64,000 bases of DNA, from assembly GCA_900095095.1 (NCBI GenBank), contig FMBT01000311.1:310001-374000 (forward strand), in the 5' to 3' direction. The stretch comes from Fragilariopsis cylindrus CCMP1102. Its lineage: Eukaryota > Bacillariophyta > Bacillariophyceae > Bacillariales > Bacillariaceae. Position numbers and translations under genes: made by a program. The notes beneath the pieces are model-generated. The model ran no database searches, was not told where the DNA came from, and saw nothing but the letters and a program-made list of their open reading frames with translations. The stretch's first letter is position 1; every line of letters starts with the position of its first letter. Below are positions 28,792 to 38,782 of the stretch, one piece after another.

Positions 28792-30588
28792 TTAGGGGCA
28801 GGATGTATTTTCTTTGCGCCACGGTGAGCATTCCAATGCCTTATGAGCAAGTTCACTTGCTATGGTCGGATTGGATGCAAAATGTAAATGATAATAACTT
28901 GCCAATGTATTATGTTTCCTCAGTCCAACGTATTCGGATTGAACATTCATAACAGTCTCGGGTGTAGCCTTGATAGGGAATTTCTGACCAATATTTCCCC
29001 GTTCGTTGATTTCAACGTCTACACTGCTTTTATCATGCTTATTATTGTCAGTAGTACATTCTGAAAAATGGAATTTTTGACCTCGACAGTACTGTCCTGG
29101 TGTAAAAATTGGATTGTCTTCCGTGAATTCAAGTGTGGCATAATGCATTTTCATTTTAGATGTCATCCGACTAACAACATCAGGAAAGACACCACATAGT
29201 TGCGAAAAGCTGGAAGCACTTTCTTCTTCTTCTTCTTCTGCACTCTTCTTCTCCTCGGTGTGAATACCTCCCGTTAGATACATCATACCACCACATTCGG
29301 CATAAATCATACCCCCAGCGTTGGAAAAATCATATATGTCCGTTCTTATGGACTCATTAGATTGTAGTGCTTCGGAGTTTAGTTCAGGATATCCACCTCC
29401 TAAATAAAGTCCATCCAATTGATGGGGTAAGTGGTTGTCATGGATTGGACTGAATGGAACAATTTCAACCCCCATCGATTGGAGTAACGATATATTATCT
29501 GCATAGTAAAAACAAAACGCTTCATCTAGAGCAACACCAATTCTGCAACAACCATTTACCTTTAATAAATCATGTCGTATGTTTGGAGTTGTTCGACTCA
29601 ATGATATGGAAGTGCTGACCGAGATCCTTTCAAAAAACTCTCGACCACGACGTCTTCCAAGTTCTAAAATACAATCCAGATCAAGATGTTCTTCGACTGA
29701 GTTTGCTAATTTCAATAATCGATCAGTCTTATTTCTCTTCTCGGTTGGCATAGTGAGGCCCAGATGACGTTCCGATATTGTCACCGACTGATCTTTTACC
29801 ATACCACCCCCAAATGCAAGTAGTTTTTTGTTGTTCTTCATACTACCGACACGTCGTTCATTCATATCTTCAATTGCCTCTCGAAGCCATGTCACATGAT
29901 TTTTTCCTCCACCGACTTTATTAGCGATTATTGAATCCACGTGCACATCCTCATCAAAGGTGGCATATCCTAATGCCATAGGAGCAATCGATCGTGCCAT
30001 CTTCCCCGCATCTATTACCAACACGACGGAGGCATTCACGTACTTCGCAACTTGAGCGGACGATCCATCCTCTGATGTACCATTCTTTGAATCGAAAAGA
30101 CCCATGCATCCCTCAATGATGCAAACATCTACAGCATTGTCGTCGTCATTGTCATTGTCATTGCCATTGTTATTATTTATACCTTGACCACAATGCCGTA
30201 AAAAACAATCTATAACAGCTTTTTCTCCTCCCATCATCCAACCATCCAAATTAATTGTTTTTCTTTTTCTGTTGTTGCCTTTTCTACTATTAATACTATC
30301 GGTGATTATTATTGCATCAGTTGCAGTTGCAGTTGCAGTGATTGCAGCTTCAATAGCCGCCTCGTGATGCATCGCATCTAAGAAATCAGGACCAACCTTG
30401 AAGGGTACCACATTCAATCCACGACGGGTGAGAGCTGCTATAATACCACAAGTCAGGGTGGTCTTTCCAACTCCAGAGGATGTCCCTGCCACCATAATAA
30501 TGGCAGGAGGTGGTGACGGGCAACTAACACTACTACTACGACGACGATGAACCTCATCATTCGAATTCGAATTCGATGATTGTTTCAT
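28792..30588 (-). CDS. cbiA-like: Cobyrinate a,c-diamide synthase-like enzyme (CbiA/CobB family)
   Basis: 598 residues from ATG 30588; an ATG at 30675 would add 29 residues of poor quality. N-terminal ATPase domain: VAGTSSGVGKTTLTCGIIAA (P-loop), VVPFKVGPDFLDAMHH, NLDGWMMGGEKAVI, VCIIEGCMGLFDSKNG and VNASVVLVIDAGKMARSIAP. C-terminal class I glutamine amidotransferase-like domain: RIGVALDEAFCFYYADNISL, VEIVPFSPIHDNHLP, LDGLYLGGGYPELNSEAL, MIYAECGGMMYLTGGI with the nucleophilic Cys, and YYHLHFASNP with the triad His. The family amidates side chains a and c of cobyrinate with ATP and glutamine in cobalamin synthesis; a related enzyme acts on Ni-sirohydrochlorin. Inserted poly-Asn/Asp and poly-Glu loops show long residence in this genome rather than contamination. 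No presequence is obvious. Confidence 0.88.
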   Translation of the reverse strand: MKQSSNSNSNDEVHRRRSSSVSCPSPPPAIIMVAGTSSGVGKTTLTCGIIAALTRRGLNVVPFKVGPDFLDAMHHEAAIEAAITATATATDAIIITDSINSRKGNNRKRKTINLDGWMMGGEKAVIDCFLRHCGQGINNNNGNDNDNDDDNAVDVCIIEGCMGLFDSKNGTSEDGSSAQVAKYVNASVVLVIDAGKMARSIAPMALGYATFDEDVHVDSIIANKVGGGKNHVTWLREAIEDMNERRVGSMKNNKKLLAFGGGMVKDQSVTISERHLGLTMPTEKRNKTDRLLKLANSVEEHLDLDCILELGRRRGREFFERISVSTSISLSRTTPNIRHDLLKVNGCCRIGVALDEAFCFYYADNISLLQSMGVEIVPFSPIHDNHLPHQLDGLYLGGGYPELNSEALQSNESIRTDIYDFSNAGGMIYAECGGMMYLTGGIHTEEKKSAEEEEEESASSFSQLCGVFPDVVSRMTSKMKMHYATLEFTEDNPIFTPGQYCRGQKFHFSECTTDNNKHDKSSVDVEINERGNIGQKFPIKATPETVMNVQSEYVGLRKHNTLASYYHLHFASNPTIASELAHKALECSPWRKENTSCP

Positions 30589-31109
30589 TGTTCTGTTATT
30601 CCAAAGTCCTTTTAAGTCCTGAACGTAGATCTCATAAAACCTAAGAAAATTGCTGCTGAAAGATACGATGTACAATATTCAATATACAATTATGAAGAGG
30701 AATTCATTGACAACATACTATTAGTAGATGAGATGGTGGTGGTGGTGGTGGTGGTTGCAATGTCGTAATAGTTGATGGGCGAGATGATCGATGATACGGT
30801 ATCGGCAGTAGTGATGGAAGCAAATCTATCGTATCAATCACGTTCTTCGTTTGGTTCATAAAACAAAAATAACAAACATTATAAGTTTCCTTCACCCTCC
30901 ATCACACTCGCGACTTGATTAAGGGACCTTATTCCCGCAGACAAGAACGTTCAAGTAAGAGCGAAGATGGTTGATGACCGATGTCTTGCATTTTGAAGAT
31001 AAAAAAATCATATAAAGATTTCAAATTCTTTGACTTCACTCGTTTCATACCCCTTTCAGTTATTTTTTTTGGCGTCATTACCAAGCTGCGAGATTGAAAC
31101 GTAGGGTAT

Positions 31110-31110
<1 letters not shown>

Positions 31111-31149
<39 letters not shown>
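31111..31149. repeat. (GAC)13 trinucleotide array
   Basis: Thirteen perfect GAC units in the leader of the gene starting at 31234. The same block reads as an Arg or Ser run in other frames, which makes spurious frames. Confidence 0.85.
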
Positions 31150-31233
31150 AACAGGTGATAGAAAGAAGAAGAAAATACACAGAAACATAAAACACAGAAG
31201 AGAATAAAGACAATTAAATTATAAGGTACCTTC

Positions 31234-32775
31234 ATGATTTCAGTGGCGACAATGCAGCAACAACAATCATCATCATCATCACATCCCAATAATAATAATG
31301 GAGGCCATCAAAACAACTCAGAAGAGCTCACATCCGCCATATCAGCGGCATTAAAGGACGACGAGTCTTCAGTAGAAGAATTTGAAGCTGCTCCTGGATC
31401 ATCCTATTCCGCCAACTCTTCTTTTACCTCCATCGATGTGACGCAAGAATTAAATGATTTATTAGAATCGGTAGGAAAAGAAGAAGGAGAAGATGATGGT
31501 GGTGGTGACAACAACTACGATCACGCGTTCGATATCGATGCTGGAGATGATGATGACGACAATGACGACAATGAGGATGAGGATGACGACAATGAGGATG
31601 AAGATAAAAGTGAAAGTGTGCTTTTTGAGGATATCGAGACAAAAGATAACGATGAAGGTGTTCTTTTTGAGGATATAGAAACAAAAGACGAAAACAACGG
31701 AAGTGGTCCAATATCCGTAATGGATAATGCTGCTTCTACCTCTACTACTACTACTACTACTACAAGTAGTGGCGAAAAATTGTCATCGTCATCACGACTA
31801 CAAAAGAAAGAATTCGGAGATTCCCCTTCATTCGACGATGGTGTTGCTGCTTCTGCTTCCACGACAGTAATCGATGATGCCAAGAAAATATCTGTTGACG
31901 TTGACGCATCGAAGAGAAATAATAATGGAAAAGAAGAGAAGAAATTTAAGAAGAAGAAGAACAACAAAAACAAGGACAAGAATGACAAACAGCAGCAACA
32001 GATACAGAAACATATTGATGTTGTACCTTTGAAACAATTTGAAAATGCATTAGCATTAATACAGGATTTAGAAAATCGGATACACGTATTAGAAACAGAT
32101 CAACAATGTGTACTAGAAGAAAATGAGACATTACGTGAAGAAACATTAAAGCAAGCCTATATGATGGCACAACTGGAAGATAAACTAGCATTATTTCCTA
32201 AATTATTAGAAGAAACGGTCACACAGGAGGCACAGGTAGCGGCAGCACAGGCAGAAGCAAAGACAAAAATTTGTTTTTGGAGAAAGGATATGCAACGACA
32301 AGAAAAGGAATTACAAGACGAAAAATTAAAACAAAATCGAAAAGGATCCTATAGTGCCACGACACAATCATTGAAACAATCTGATTTTTTAAAAGATGTG
32401 GTGGAACGGAAAGAACAAGAAGAACAACAATCGTCATTCAATAATTCTTTTAATATTAATAATAATCATGAAAGTCCAATAACGTCACCAGTTACTACCA
32501 AAAATAAGATCGCCGGAAATGGTTTCTTTTCCAATTTTCGTGTTGGTTGGGGAAATAGAAATAATAATAATAATGCTGATAATAATGATGGCGGCGACGA
32601 CGACGACGACAATGACAACGCTTCTTCGAATATCGATTTGTCAATCGAAAAACCTAATAAAAGTTTTGAACAAATCGATAACGGTGATAAGAATATTGAT
32701 ACATCCTCTGGTATGAATAACGGCGTGGAAGATGATCGTCACGATGATAAAGGTGCGTTGGATTTGATGACATGA
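31234..32775 (+). CDS. Acidic protein with central coiled coil
   Basis: 513 residues from ATG 31234; a second ATG at 31252 is equally possible. The N-terminal half is very acidic (Asp/Glu/Asn runs) and holds two copies of VLFEDIETKDxxxG. A basic Lys/Asn block (KKFKKKKNNKNKDKNDK) precedes a coiled coil at about 265-400: LKQFENALALIQDLENRIHV, ENETLREETLKQAYMMAQLE, WRKDMQRQEKELQDEKLKQ. The C-terminal 100 residues have GFFSNFRVGWGNRNNN and more Asp. The FSNFRxGW patch is the only non-repetitive candidate motif. No signal peptide or membrane segment is seen. Probably cytosolic or nuclear; function not recognised. Confidence 0.7.
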   Translation: MISVATMQQQQSSSSSHPNNNNGGHQNNSEELTSAISAALKDDESSVEEFEAAPGSSYSANSSFTSIDVTQELNDLLESVGKEEGEDDGGGDNNYDHAFDIDAGDDDDDNDDNEDEDDDNEDEDKSESVLFEDIETKDNDEGVLFEDIETKDENNGSGPISVMDNAASTSTTTTTTTSSGEKLSSSSRLQKKEFGDSPSFDDGVAASASTTVIDDAKKISVDVDASKRNNNGKEEKKFKKKKNNKNKDKNDKQQQQIQKHIDVVPLKQFENALALIQDLENRIHVLETDQQCVLEENETLREETLKQAYMMAQLEDKLALFPKLLEETVTQEAQVAAAQAEAKTKICFWRKDMQRQEKELQDEKLKQNRKGSYSATTQSLKQSDFLKDVVERKEQEEQQSSFNNSFNINNNHESPITSPVTTKNKIAGNGFFSNFRVGWGNRNNNNNADNNDGGDDDDDNDNASSNIDLSIEKPNKSFEQIDNGDKNIDTSSGMNNGVEDDRHDDKGALDLMT

Positions 32776-33420
32776 GTTCTTCTTTTCGTCGTTTCAAAAA
32801 CAAATAGAGAAGAAAGTTCCAAAAAAGTAAAATAATGGCACGTGACGAAAAAATATCATGCAAGTAGTACATCGTAAATCGGGTATAATCATACCAAATC
32901 AACCAATCAAATAAAACCCCTCTGAATTATAGATTGATTTCGCATCCACCATCGCGAAATAACTAAAATTAATAACAGTACATAGTACATAGTACATACG
33001 ATCTATTACATATTACATATACGGTGTACATAGACCCAAAAAAAAAAGCAAAGCATCCGGGATTGTGATTATAAATAAAAATGATTCCTATTATGTTTCT
33101 GCTCGTACTGTACTTGAGTTCAAAAATTATGGAATCCCATCATGAAAAACTAAACGTTTTGTCTCGCCCAATATTTTTGTCTCATATTTGTATACGTATT
33201 TTTTTGTCGTACCACTACTGCGACTGCGACTGCGACTGCTACTGCTACTGCTGCTCCATTAATTAAGATCGAGTGACGATCAGATCTTGCTTCAGTCAAG
33301 TCAGATCGCTTATTGATTATAATATATTATATTATATTATATTCCATGCGTTGATAAAGTATTTTATCTTCAACATGGATATAATATACCCCCTCCCCCC
33401 TCTCCCCCCAAAAGAAAAAA
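32776..33420. other. Intergenic region with simple repeats
   Basis: 645 bp between convergent genes. It has (CTGCGA)n then (CTGCTA)n at about 33218-33256, (TATAT)n at 33320-33343 and a C-rich run at about 33389-33411. No gene is seen. Confidence 0.5.
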
Positions 33421-34488
33421 TTATAATTCCACAGACTCATGGTCTTTCTTTTGACTAGTGGCGGCGTTTTTAACAACGGTCGTTTTCGTTTGTGTAGCAC
33501 TTATGGTGTTGTTAACAGCGTTCGTCTGTGTTTTCAATTTGTGTTGTTTCTTCAGTGTCTGTGTTTGATCTACGAGCTTTCCATTCCAATCAAATCCAAG
33601 TTTTGTTAATTTATCGATTTGTTTTATTGTTAAGAGTGATTCACGACCTTTTGTATAATATTTGAATTCCGATCGTTGATATGATACCCATTTCGTTAGA
33701 GGAGTTGGACTTTCACCAGGCTTATTCATTGGTACGTTACAATTCCCAATACTCTGTTGATACTTTTTAAGCTGTTCATAACTTTCATGCCATGATGGTT
33801 GTGTGGGATGTTTGATGCCCCACCAAAAAGAGAGACTGTCAAGTTTTATAATCTGTTCCGGTGTTATTTTGCAATTACAATGTGTTGTACCATCCAATGT
33901 AGCATGTGCTTCTCTTTGTCGTTTCACCCACTGTGCTAATTTTGGATCATCTTTCGTTCGTGAAGCTTTACAGTGTCCATTTTTGATTCGATACTTCCGA
34001 AGTTCTTTAAACATTAAATTCCAATTCTCTTTTGTTCTGGCTGTGTGTGGGTTGCCGTCTACAATCTGTACTTCATCGTCGCTTAATCCGTCATGATTCT
34101 TGTTGCTGTTTCCTTGCTGCGTTTGTCGTAGCAGCTGCTGCTGCCGTTCCTGTTGGTTCATTGTCGATCCTGCTGAGCTTGCTCCTTCGGCCGTTGTTTT
34201 TAACACATTAGTATTGTTTATGATCGCATTTGTGTTTTTCACCAACTTTTCAAGTAAGAACTCCACCCGTGTAGCACGTTTTTCTGCTTTCTCTTGACGA
34301 ATTTCAGCTTTATTAGCACGTATGTCAGCTTTCCTCGTATATTCTATCATTGTTGCTACTAGATCCTCAATCGACGTCGCACTTGCTGCACCCCGGCCTC
34401 CTCGATCTCGATCTCCATCGTCGTCAACGACGACTTGCTGGTCGTCACTTGCCTTACGTTTCTTATTATTATTGGTAGACATAGGCAT
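33421..34488 (-). CDS. Helicase-associated (HA) domain protein
   Basis: 355 residues from ATG 34488; upstream in-frame ATGs to 34617 would add a Pro/His-rich leader and look like 5' leader. A basic N-terminus (NNNKKRKASDD, a possible nuclear localisation signal) is followed by a helical, charged part and Gln-rich linker. Two helicase-associated domains then come in tandem: WNLMFKELRKYRIKNGHCKA with LAQWVKRQREAHATL, and WHESYEQLKKYQQSIGNCNV with LTKWVSYQRSEFKYY, ending KLTKLGFDWNG. The W-(14-17)-G-HC/NCNV-W-x2-R pattern is diagnostic. HA domains are greatly expanded in diatoms and are thought to bind nucleic acid; here there is no helicase part. The role is not known beyond that. Confidence 0.82.
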   Translation of the reverse strand: MPMSTNNNKKRKASDDQQVVVDDDGDRDRGGRGAASATSIEDLVATMIEYTRKADIRANKAEIRQEKAEKRATRVEFLLEKLVKNTNAIINNTNVLKTTAEGASSAGSTMNQQERQQQLLRQTQQGNSNKNHDGLSDDEVQIVDGNPHTARTKENWNLMFKELRKYRIKNGHCKASRTKDDPKLAQWVKRQREAHATLDGTTHCNCKITPEQIIKLDSLSFWWGIKHPTQPSWHESYEQLKKYQQSIGNCNVPMNKPGESPTPLTKWVSYQRSEFKYYTKGRESLLTIKQIDKLTKLGFDWNGKLVDQTQTLKKQHKLKTQTNAVNNTISATQTKTTVVKNAATSQKKDHESVEL

Positions 34489-34584
34489 GATGGTTAGGTT
34501 AAAATGTAATGTCGAATACGGCAACAATGCAGGAGTTAATGTAATGGGAAGTTGTGCTGTTTTGTGCCATGGTTGATTGTGAAT

Positions 34585-34603
34585 GGGGGGGGGGGGGAGG
34601 GGG
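34585..34603. repeat. Poly-G tract
   Basis: Thirteen G, one A, five G, immediately before the first of three palindromes. Run length may be imprecise in raw sequence. Confidence 0.7.
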
Positions 34604-34604
34604 A

Positions 34605-34809
34605 TCATTGAATTCAATGACTTTTGATTTTTGTTTTTTCGCCCATGGCTACTTAGACGACGCGAAAAACACTGCCACTGTTAAAAAGCTCTTTGTATGT
34701 AGTTTATCAAACACCCTTTCATTGAATTCAATGGTATTGTGGTTGATGTGTTACTACTGTATGAAGAACACCCCATAACTGGAAAAGTGACAATCATTGA
34801 ATACAATGA
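34605..34809. repeat. Three copies of the palindrome TCATTGAATTCAATGA
   Basis: Copy 1 at 34605-34620 is a perfect 16-bp palindrome. Copy 2 (core CATTGAATTCAATG) is at 34720-34733. Copy 3 at 34794-34809 has one changed base (GAATACAATG). They lie between the HA-domain gene (start 34488, minus strand) and the end of the PiggyBac remnant. They may be protein-binding sites in the HA gene promoter or subterminal repeats of the transposon. Confidence 0.7.
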
Positions 34810-34984
34810 ATGTGTGTATTGAGGTGATAAGTTGACAAGGAAAAGAGACCAAACTTCCAATCGAAGACAATTAATAAACTGCATCTAATTCTAAAGAGTT
34901 CTATATCAGTTACTTTTTTAGCTAAATTAGAGTAGAACATGATTATATTACGATCATACATAGAAAAATAATAACTTTTCCATG

Positions 34985-37088
34985 TTTAATTGTCTTTTTT
35001 TGGTGCACGGATGCTTAATTTCATTAGAACAGCTACCTGATAACACATGGCATGACGTACAATAGAATGTTCCCCTTTAACAGGTAAAGAACATTTGAGT
35101 CTGTCATGCACAACCGGTGCTGCAACAAACCTGATGAAATCGATTTTTACAGTTTTTTACCCAACCTTCCCTTATATTCCATTTAGTACAATTTTTGGGA
35201 GCACTTGTTAACACATGATTGTTTGCAGTTCATTGTCTTGGACTGCGTCTTGGCTCGTTATTACTATCCTGTACTCCATCATCTTCATCATCACATGTAT
35301 TTTGCATCATTTCTATTGACAATCCTCTACTGAATGCATGGAAGTACATCTTGTCCAAGTCATTCCACACCCAATGTCAAAAGCAAAGAAATGCATTGAC
35401 TTCAGATACAGCAGGAAAGAAAGCAAGTACACAAAGAACCCATATATGTGTTCTCCATCTTTCTTCAATGGATGGCCTCATATGTTGCCAGTGATTGTTG
35501 TTATCCACACAATGTCAATAGTGGAAATGATTTGCTATAGGCTCTATGTATACGAATTCAACTTTGTCACCATCTGCTATCATTGTCCTCCTTGCTTTCA
35601 TTCTTTGATACATGGGGGGGGGGGGGGCATTTACTACCATGTATGTTGCCATTATCTTCATCACATAATCTTCTTCTTTCATACAAAAGATATTACACAA
35701 TATGCCATCAAGCACCCAATGTAGAACATCAGTCTTTCCAACTTCATAATCATAACAAAATTTAAGGTCAATCATTCCTCCTGTTGGAATAAAACATGTG
35801 TATAGAACACACAATGTTTTGAGTAGTATCAACAATATTTTAGATGCAATATATACATATATATACAAATAGCAATGAAAAAAATCTATAAAACAATAAC
35901 ACATACCTTGTATGTATGAAGGCCAATATCTTCTTTTCTTTATGACTGCACCTGCATATAAACCTCTCTTGTATTACACAAAATCCACTATCAGGAATGA
36001 CTAATAACTTCCCAGTGTGCCAGATCAATCGTGTCAGTCTTGCTAATAGTGAACTTGTTTTGCCTTCCTCTTTTCCATATTCATGTACATAATCAGGTGG
36101 TGTGTCTTTTCCCACTACAATTTCTGCAGCATAAAGGATATTAGTCATACTATCAGCAATAGTATGGTTTTTATTTGCCAACAGGATGTGGTTTTCTTGG
36201 ACAGAAAACATATCCAACAGGACAATTCCATCTCTCATGTTCTATATTGATATCGATTCACCTAAGCAGCTGACCCAAGAAGGAATATATATCCTGCATG
36301 TTCACATTCCATGCAGAAATAAGATTTCTCATTTCCCAGAATCATTCGGTTTGGTTAAAAGGTGTACTTGTTGTGATAGTGAGACAACTCATAATCTATT
36401 GGAACCGGTAGCCAGGCATGAACTGACTCAATCAATATGGTGCACCTGCCTCCAACAATATTGGAGCTGATGAGAAGAAGTCCTTTCAATCCACTCCACT
36501 GGAGCATGACATAAAATAATATACAACCAAGGAAGTGCATAAACTCACCACAGGACAATGGCAAATGTACCTGTCCTACTAACATCATGCTTGTTTCAAA
36601 CACAGTAACATTCTCAAGGTAATCAAGAGGAATGACCAGTAGAAACATATCAAGCTTTGACAAGATTTTCAGATCACTCTTGATATAGTCTTTGATTCTA
36701 GGACCTTCATTTGTATGATAGTGTGCGGTTTTTGATGACAGGTACCATCCCACCCCCAAGTTTGTCCATATAGATTACTAGTTATATCAATAACTACATC
36801 TTCTGCAGGAACATATTCTGGTGCAGGTTTGTTACTGTCATCAACCACGAATCCTTGACTACATGCCAAAGCAATATCTTCACTTCTTGAACCTGATCCA
36901 CCCATGTCAAGAAGAGAAGTGTCAATTGGTCTGTACACATCATCAGGTGAGAACATTGGTGCATTATTTATGATAGGCAAGTTTAATACTATCTTATCAA
37001 AGTAGCCATCAGGTTCACCCTCAGCCTTAACTTTTACATATCTTTCAGCACAATAGATCAAATTATCACTAAATATATCATGCTCCAC
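34985..37088 (-). mobile_element. Decayed PiggyBac-type DNA transposon
   Basis: Minus-strand pieces in transposase order match the PiggyBac DDE family. From the 5' end: acidic N-terminal region (37088-36770) with YGQTWGWDGTC; the catalytic-domain start near 36760-36500 (LDYLENVTVFETSMMLVGQV, LSCGEFMHFLGC); EIVVGKDTPPDY and SLLARLTRLIWHTGKLLVIP DSGFCV near 36150-35980, containing a conserved Asp; GKTDVLHWV and EEDYVMKIMATYMVV near 35760-35640; the KERWRTH/FFPAVSEVNAFLCF region near 35470-35380; and a Cys-rich C-terminal domain at 35170-34990 (CTKW, CKNRFHQVCCSTGC, FYCTSCHV). Several stops and frame changes show it is inactive. A G14 run (35614-35627) lies inside. TTAA-flanked ends could not be fixed. 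Confidence 0.78.
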
Positions 37089-37513
37089 AACAGTACAAAC
37101 TTTTGGTCTTCTTTTTATATTCCTTATATCTCAACTCACAACAACACAACCCGTGTAGTTGTTGTTTATGTTCCCAGCCATTTATAGGTATGAATTGATC
37201 GATCTTTTGTTTAGGATGTAAGTAGAGCACCAACACCCTGTTGTTTGCACTTCTTTTGTGGTGGCATGATACATATTTTTTAAACAAGTTGAGTTAATAG
37301 ATATTGTATACATACCATATGATGCAAACATGCAAAACCAACAGACTTATCACACATTGTGATCAGGAGACAAATGGGAAGCAGACAATACATTCAAGTA
37401 TTGGTCCAAAAGCATCAGAACGGAAGGTATCGGCTGTATGTTAAATAGTTACCCTATAGGGTAGTTTGTTGTTGACACTCTTCAATCACATTTTATTTAA
37501 AAACATTTGCCTA

Positions 37514-37689
37514 GTATTTCTATTATTGATTTAGGATTTAGCTTTTGAGTACGGTAGTACAGTAGACAAAGTATGTGTCAACGATCAATGATTGGTAGAT
37601 AGGTAGTAACGTTTTACGCTACTGTAAAAGATCGGAGAAAAAAAATCTTATTGCTTTATTATTGTACGATCTTTTTAGACGTGACTCGA
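37514..37689. repeat. Direct repeat, copy A (partner 38388-38547)
   Basis: About 90% identical over most of its length to 38388-38547. Shared text begins GTATTTCTATTATTGATTTA and ends GTGACTCGA. This copy carries about 20 extra bases in the middle (around 37600-37625). It lies 430 bp beyond the PiggyBac remnant. Confidence 0.85.
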
Positions 37690-38387
37690 AAGCCATTGGA
37701 TTCAATTAACTATATCTCAAAGTTCTATTCTTTAAATTTGATTCGATTCGATTCTTCCAGGAACCAATTTTACTGGAGCCCCTCTAATTATAATTCAAAT
37801 TCTCATCACAACCTCCAACAAGCCTACTTCTATACTATACCTCCATGATGATCTCCAGTGTGTAATTTAGTAGAATGAGGACCACTTTTCTCCTACCACC
37901 ATATTCTCTCTACATACAATTCCATCAAAAGTACAAGACAAGGCTTTGACAATCAAAGTTCAAGAAAGTACAACAGCATGTGCAACAGAAAATATAAAGT
38001 ATTATGTACTACTGCACCAACAGTTGGACTAATAAAATCAATGTAAGAATTTAAATTATCTACAACATGGTCAATCAAAAATAATATAGCTGTTAAATGC
38101 TTTGAATAAAGATTAAATAGAAGATGGTGCATACATAACTGCTCCTTATTTTACTATTTTATATAAGATACTACCTATTTAAATAAAATACTGCAATCTG
38201 TTTGTGATGGGGAATAACTGCAATATGCATGGTCGGAGAGGGAGGGATAGTAGGTCTTGGATTTTTTAATGGTACAGTGTATATTGTATATCATCCTGGC
38301 TAGTTTACTGAATCATACCGCTATACTGAGTCTTGTTATTCAGTTGAGTAGACATGGCCCCTCTGATGGTGGAAGGATGACATTGTC
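37690..38387. other. 700-bp AT-rich segment between direct repeats
   Basis: No gene, RNA or recognised element. It is flanked by the two copies of the direct repeat, so it may have arrived together with the duplication. Confidence 0.4.
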
Positions 38388-38547
38388 AGTATTTCTATTA
38401 TTGATTTAGGATTTAGCTTTTGGGTACGGTGGTACAGTAGACAAAGTATGTGTCAACGATCAACGATTGGTGAGACAAATAAAAGATCGGAGAAAAAAAA
38501 TCTTATTGCTTTATTATTATTATACGATCCTTTTAGGCGTGACTCGA
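38388..38547. repeat. Direct repeat, copy B, upstream of the DUF1295 gene
   Basis: Second copy of the repeat at 37514-37689. It ends 235 bp before the start codon at 38783, so it is probably the original promoter segment of that gene, with copy A a displaced duplicate. Confidence 0.8.
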
Positions 38548-38782
38548 CTCACTCAGATTGAAGATATGTGAATACGGTAAATAAACTTTGTGAACAATAA
38601 AATAGTCAAGATCTATGACACCATCATGACACCAGCACACCACATGCCCTCTAACATGTGTTCACAGTAACGTTACATTGAAGTCGTAAGTCGTATCCCA
38701 TTCGATTGCTTCTCTCAATTCTGACAGTCTCTCAGGACGCATACAACACATAACAAACCAACGATACGACGACAATATAGAA

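Noticed and set aside
31424-31988. Minus-strand His/Ser-rich frames opposite the acidic coiled-coil gene
   Set aside because: Shadows of GAT/GAC/GAA codon runs in the real gene.
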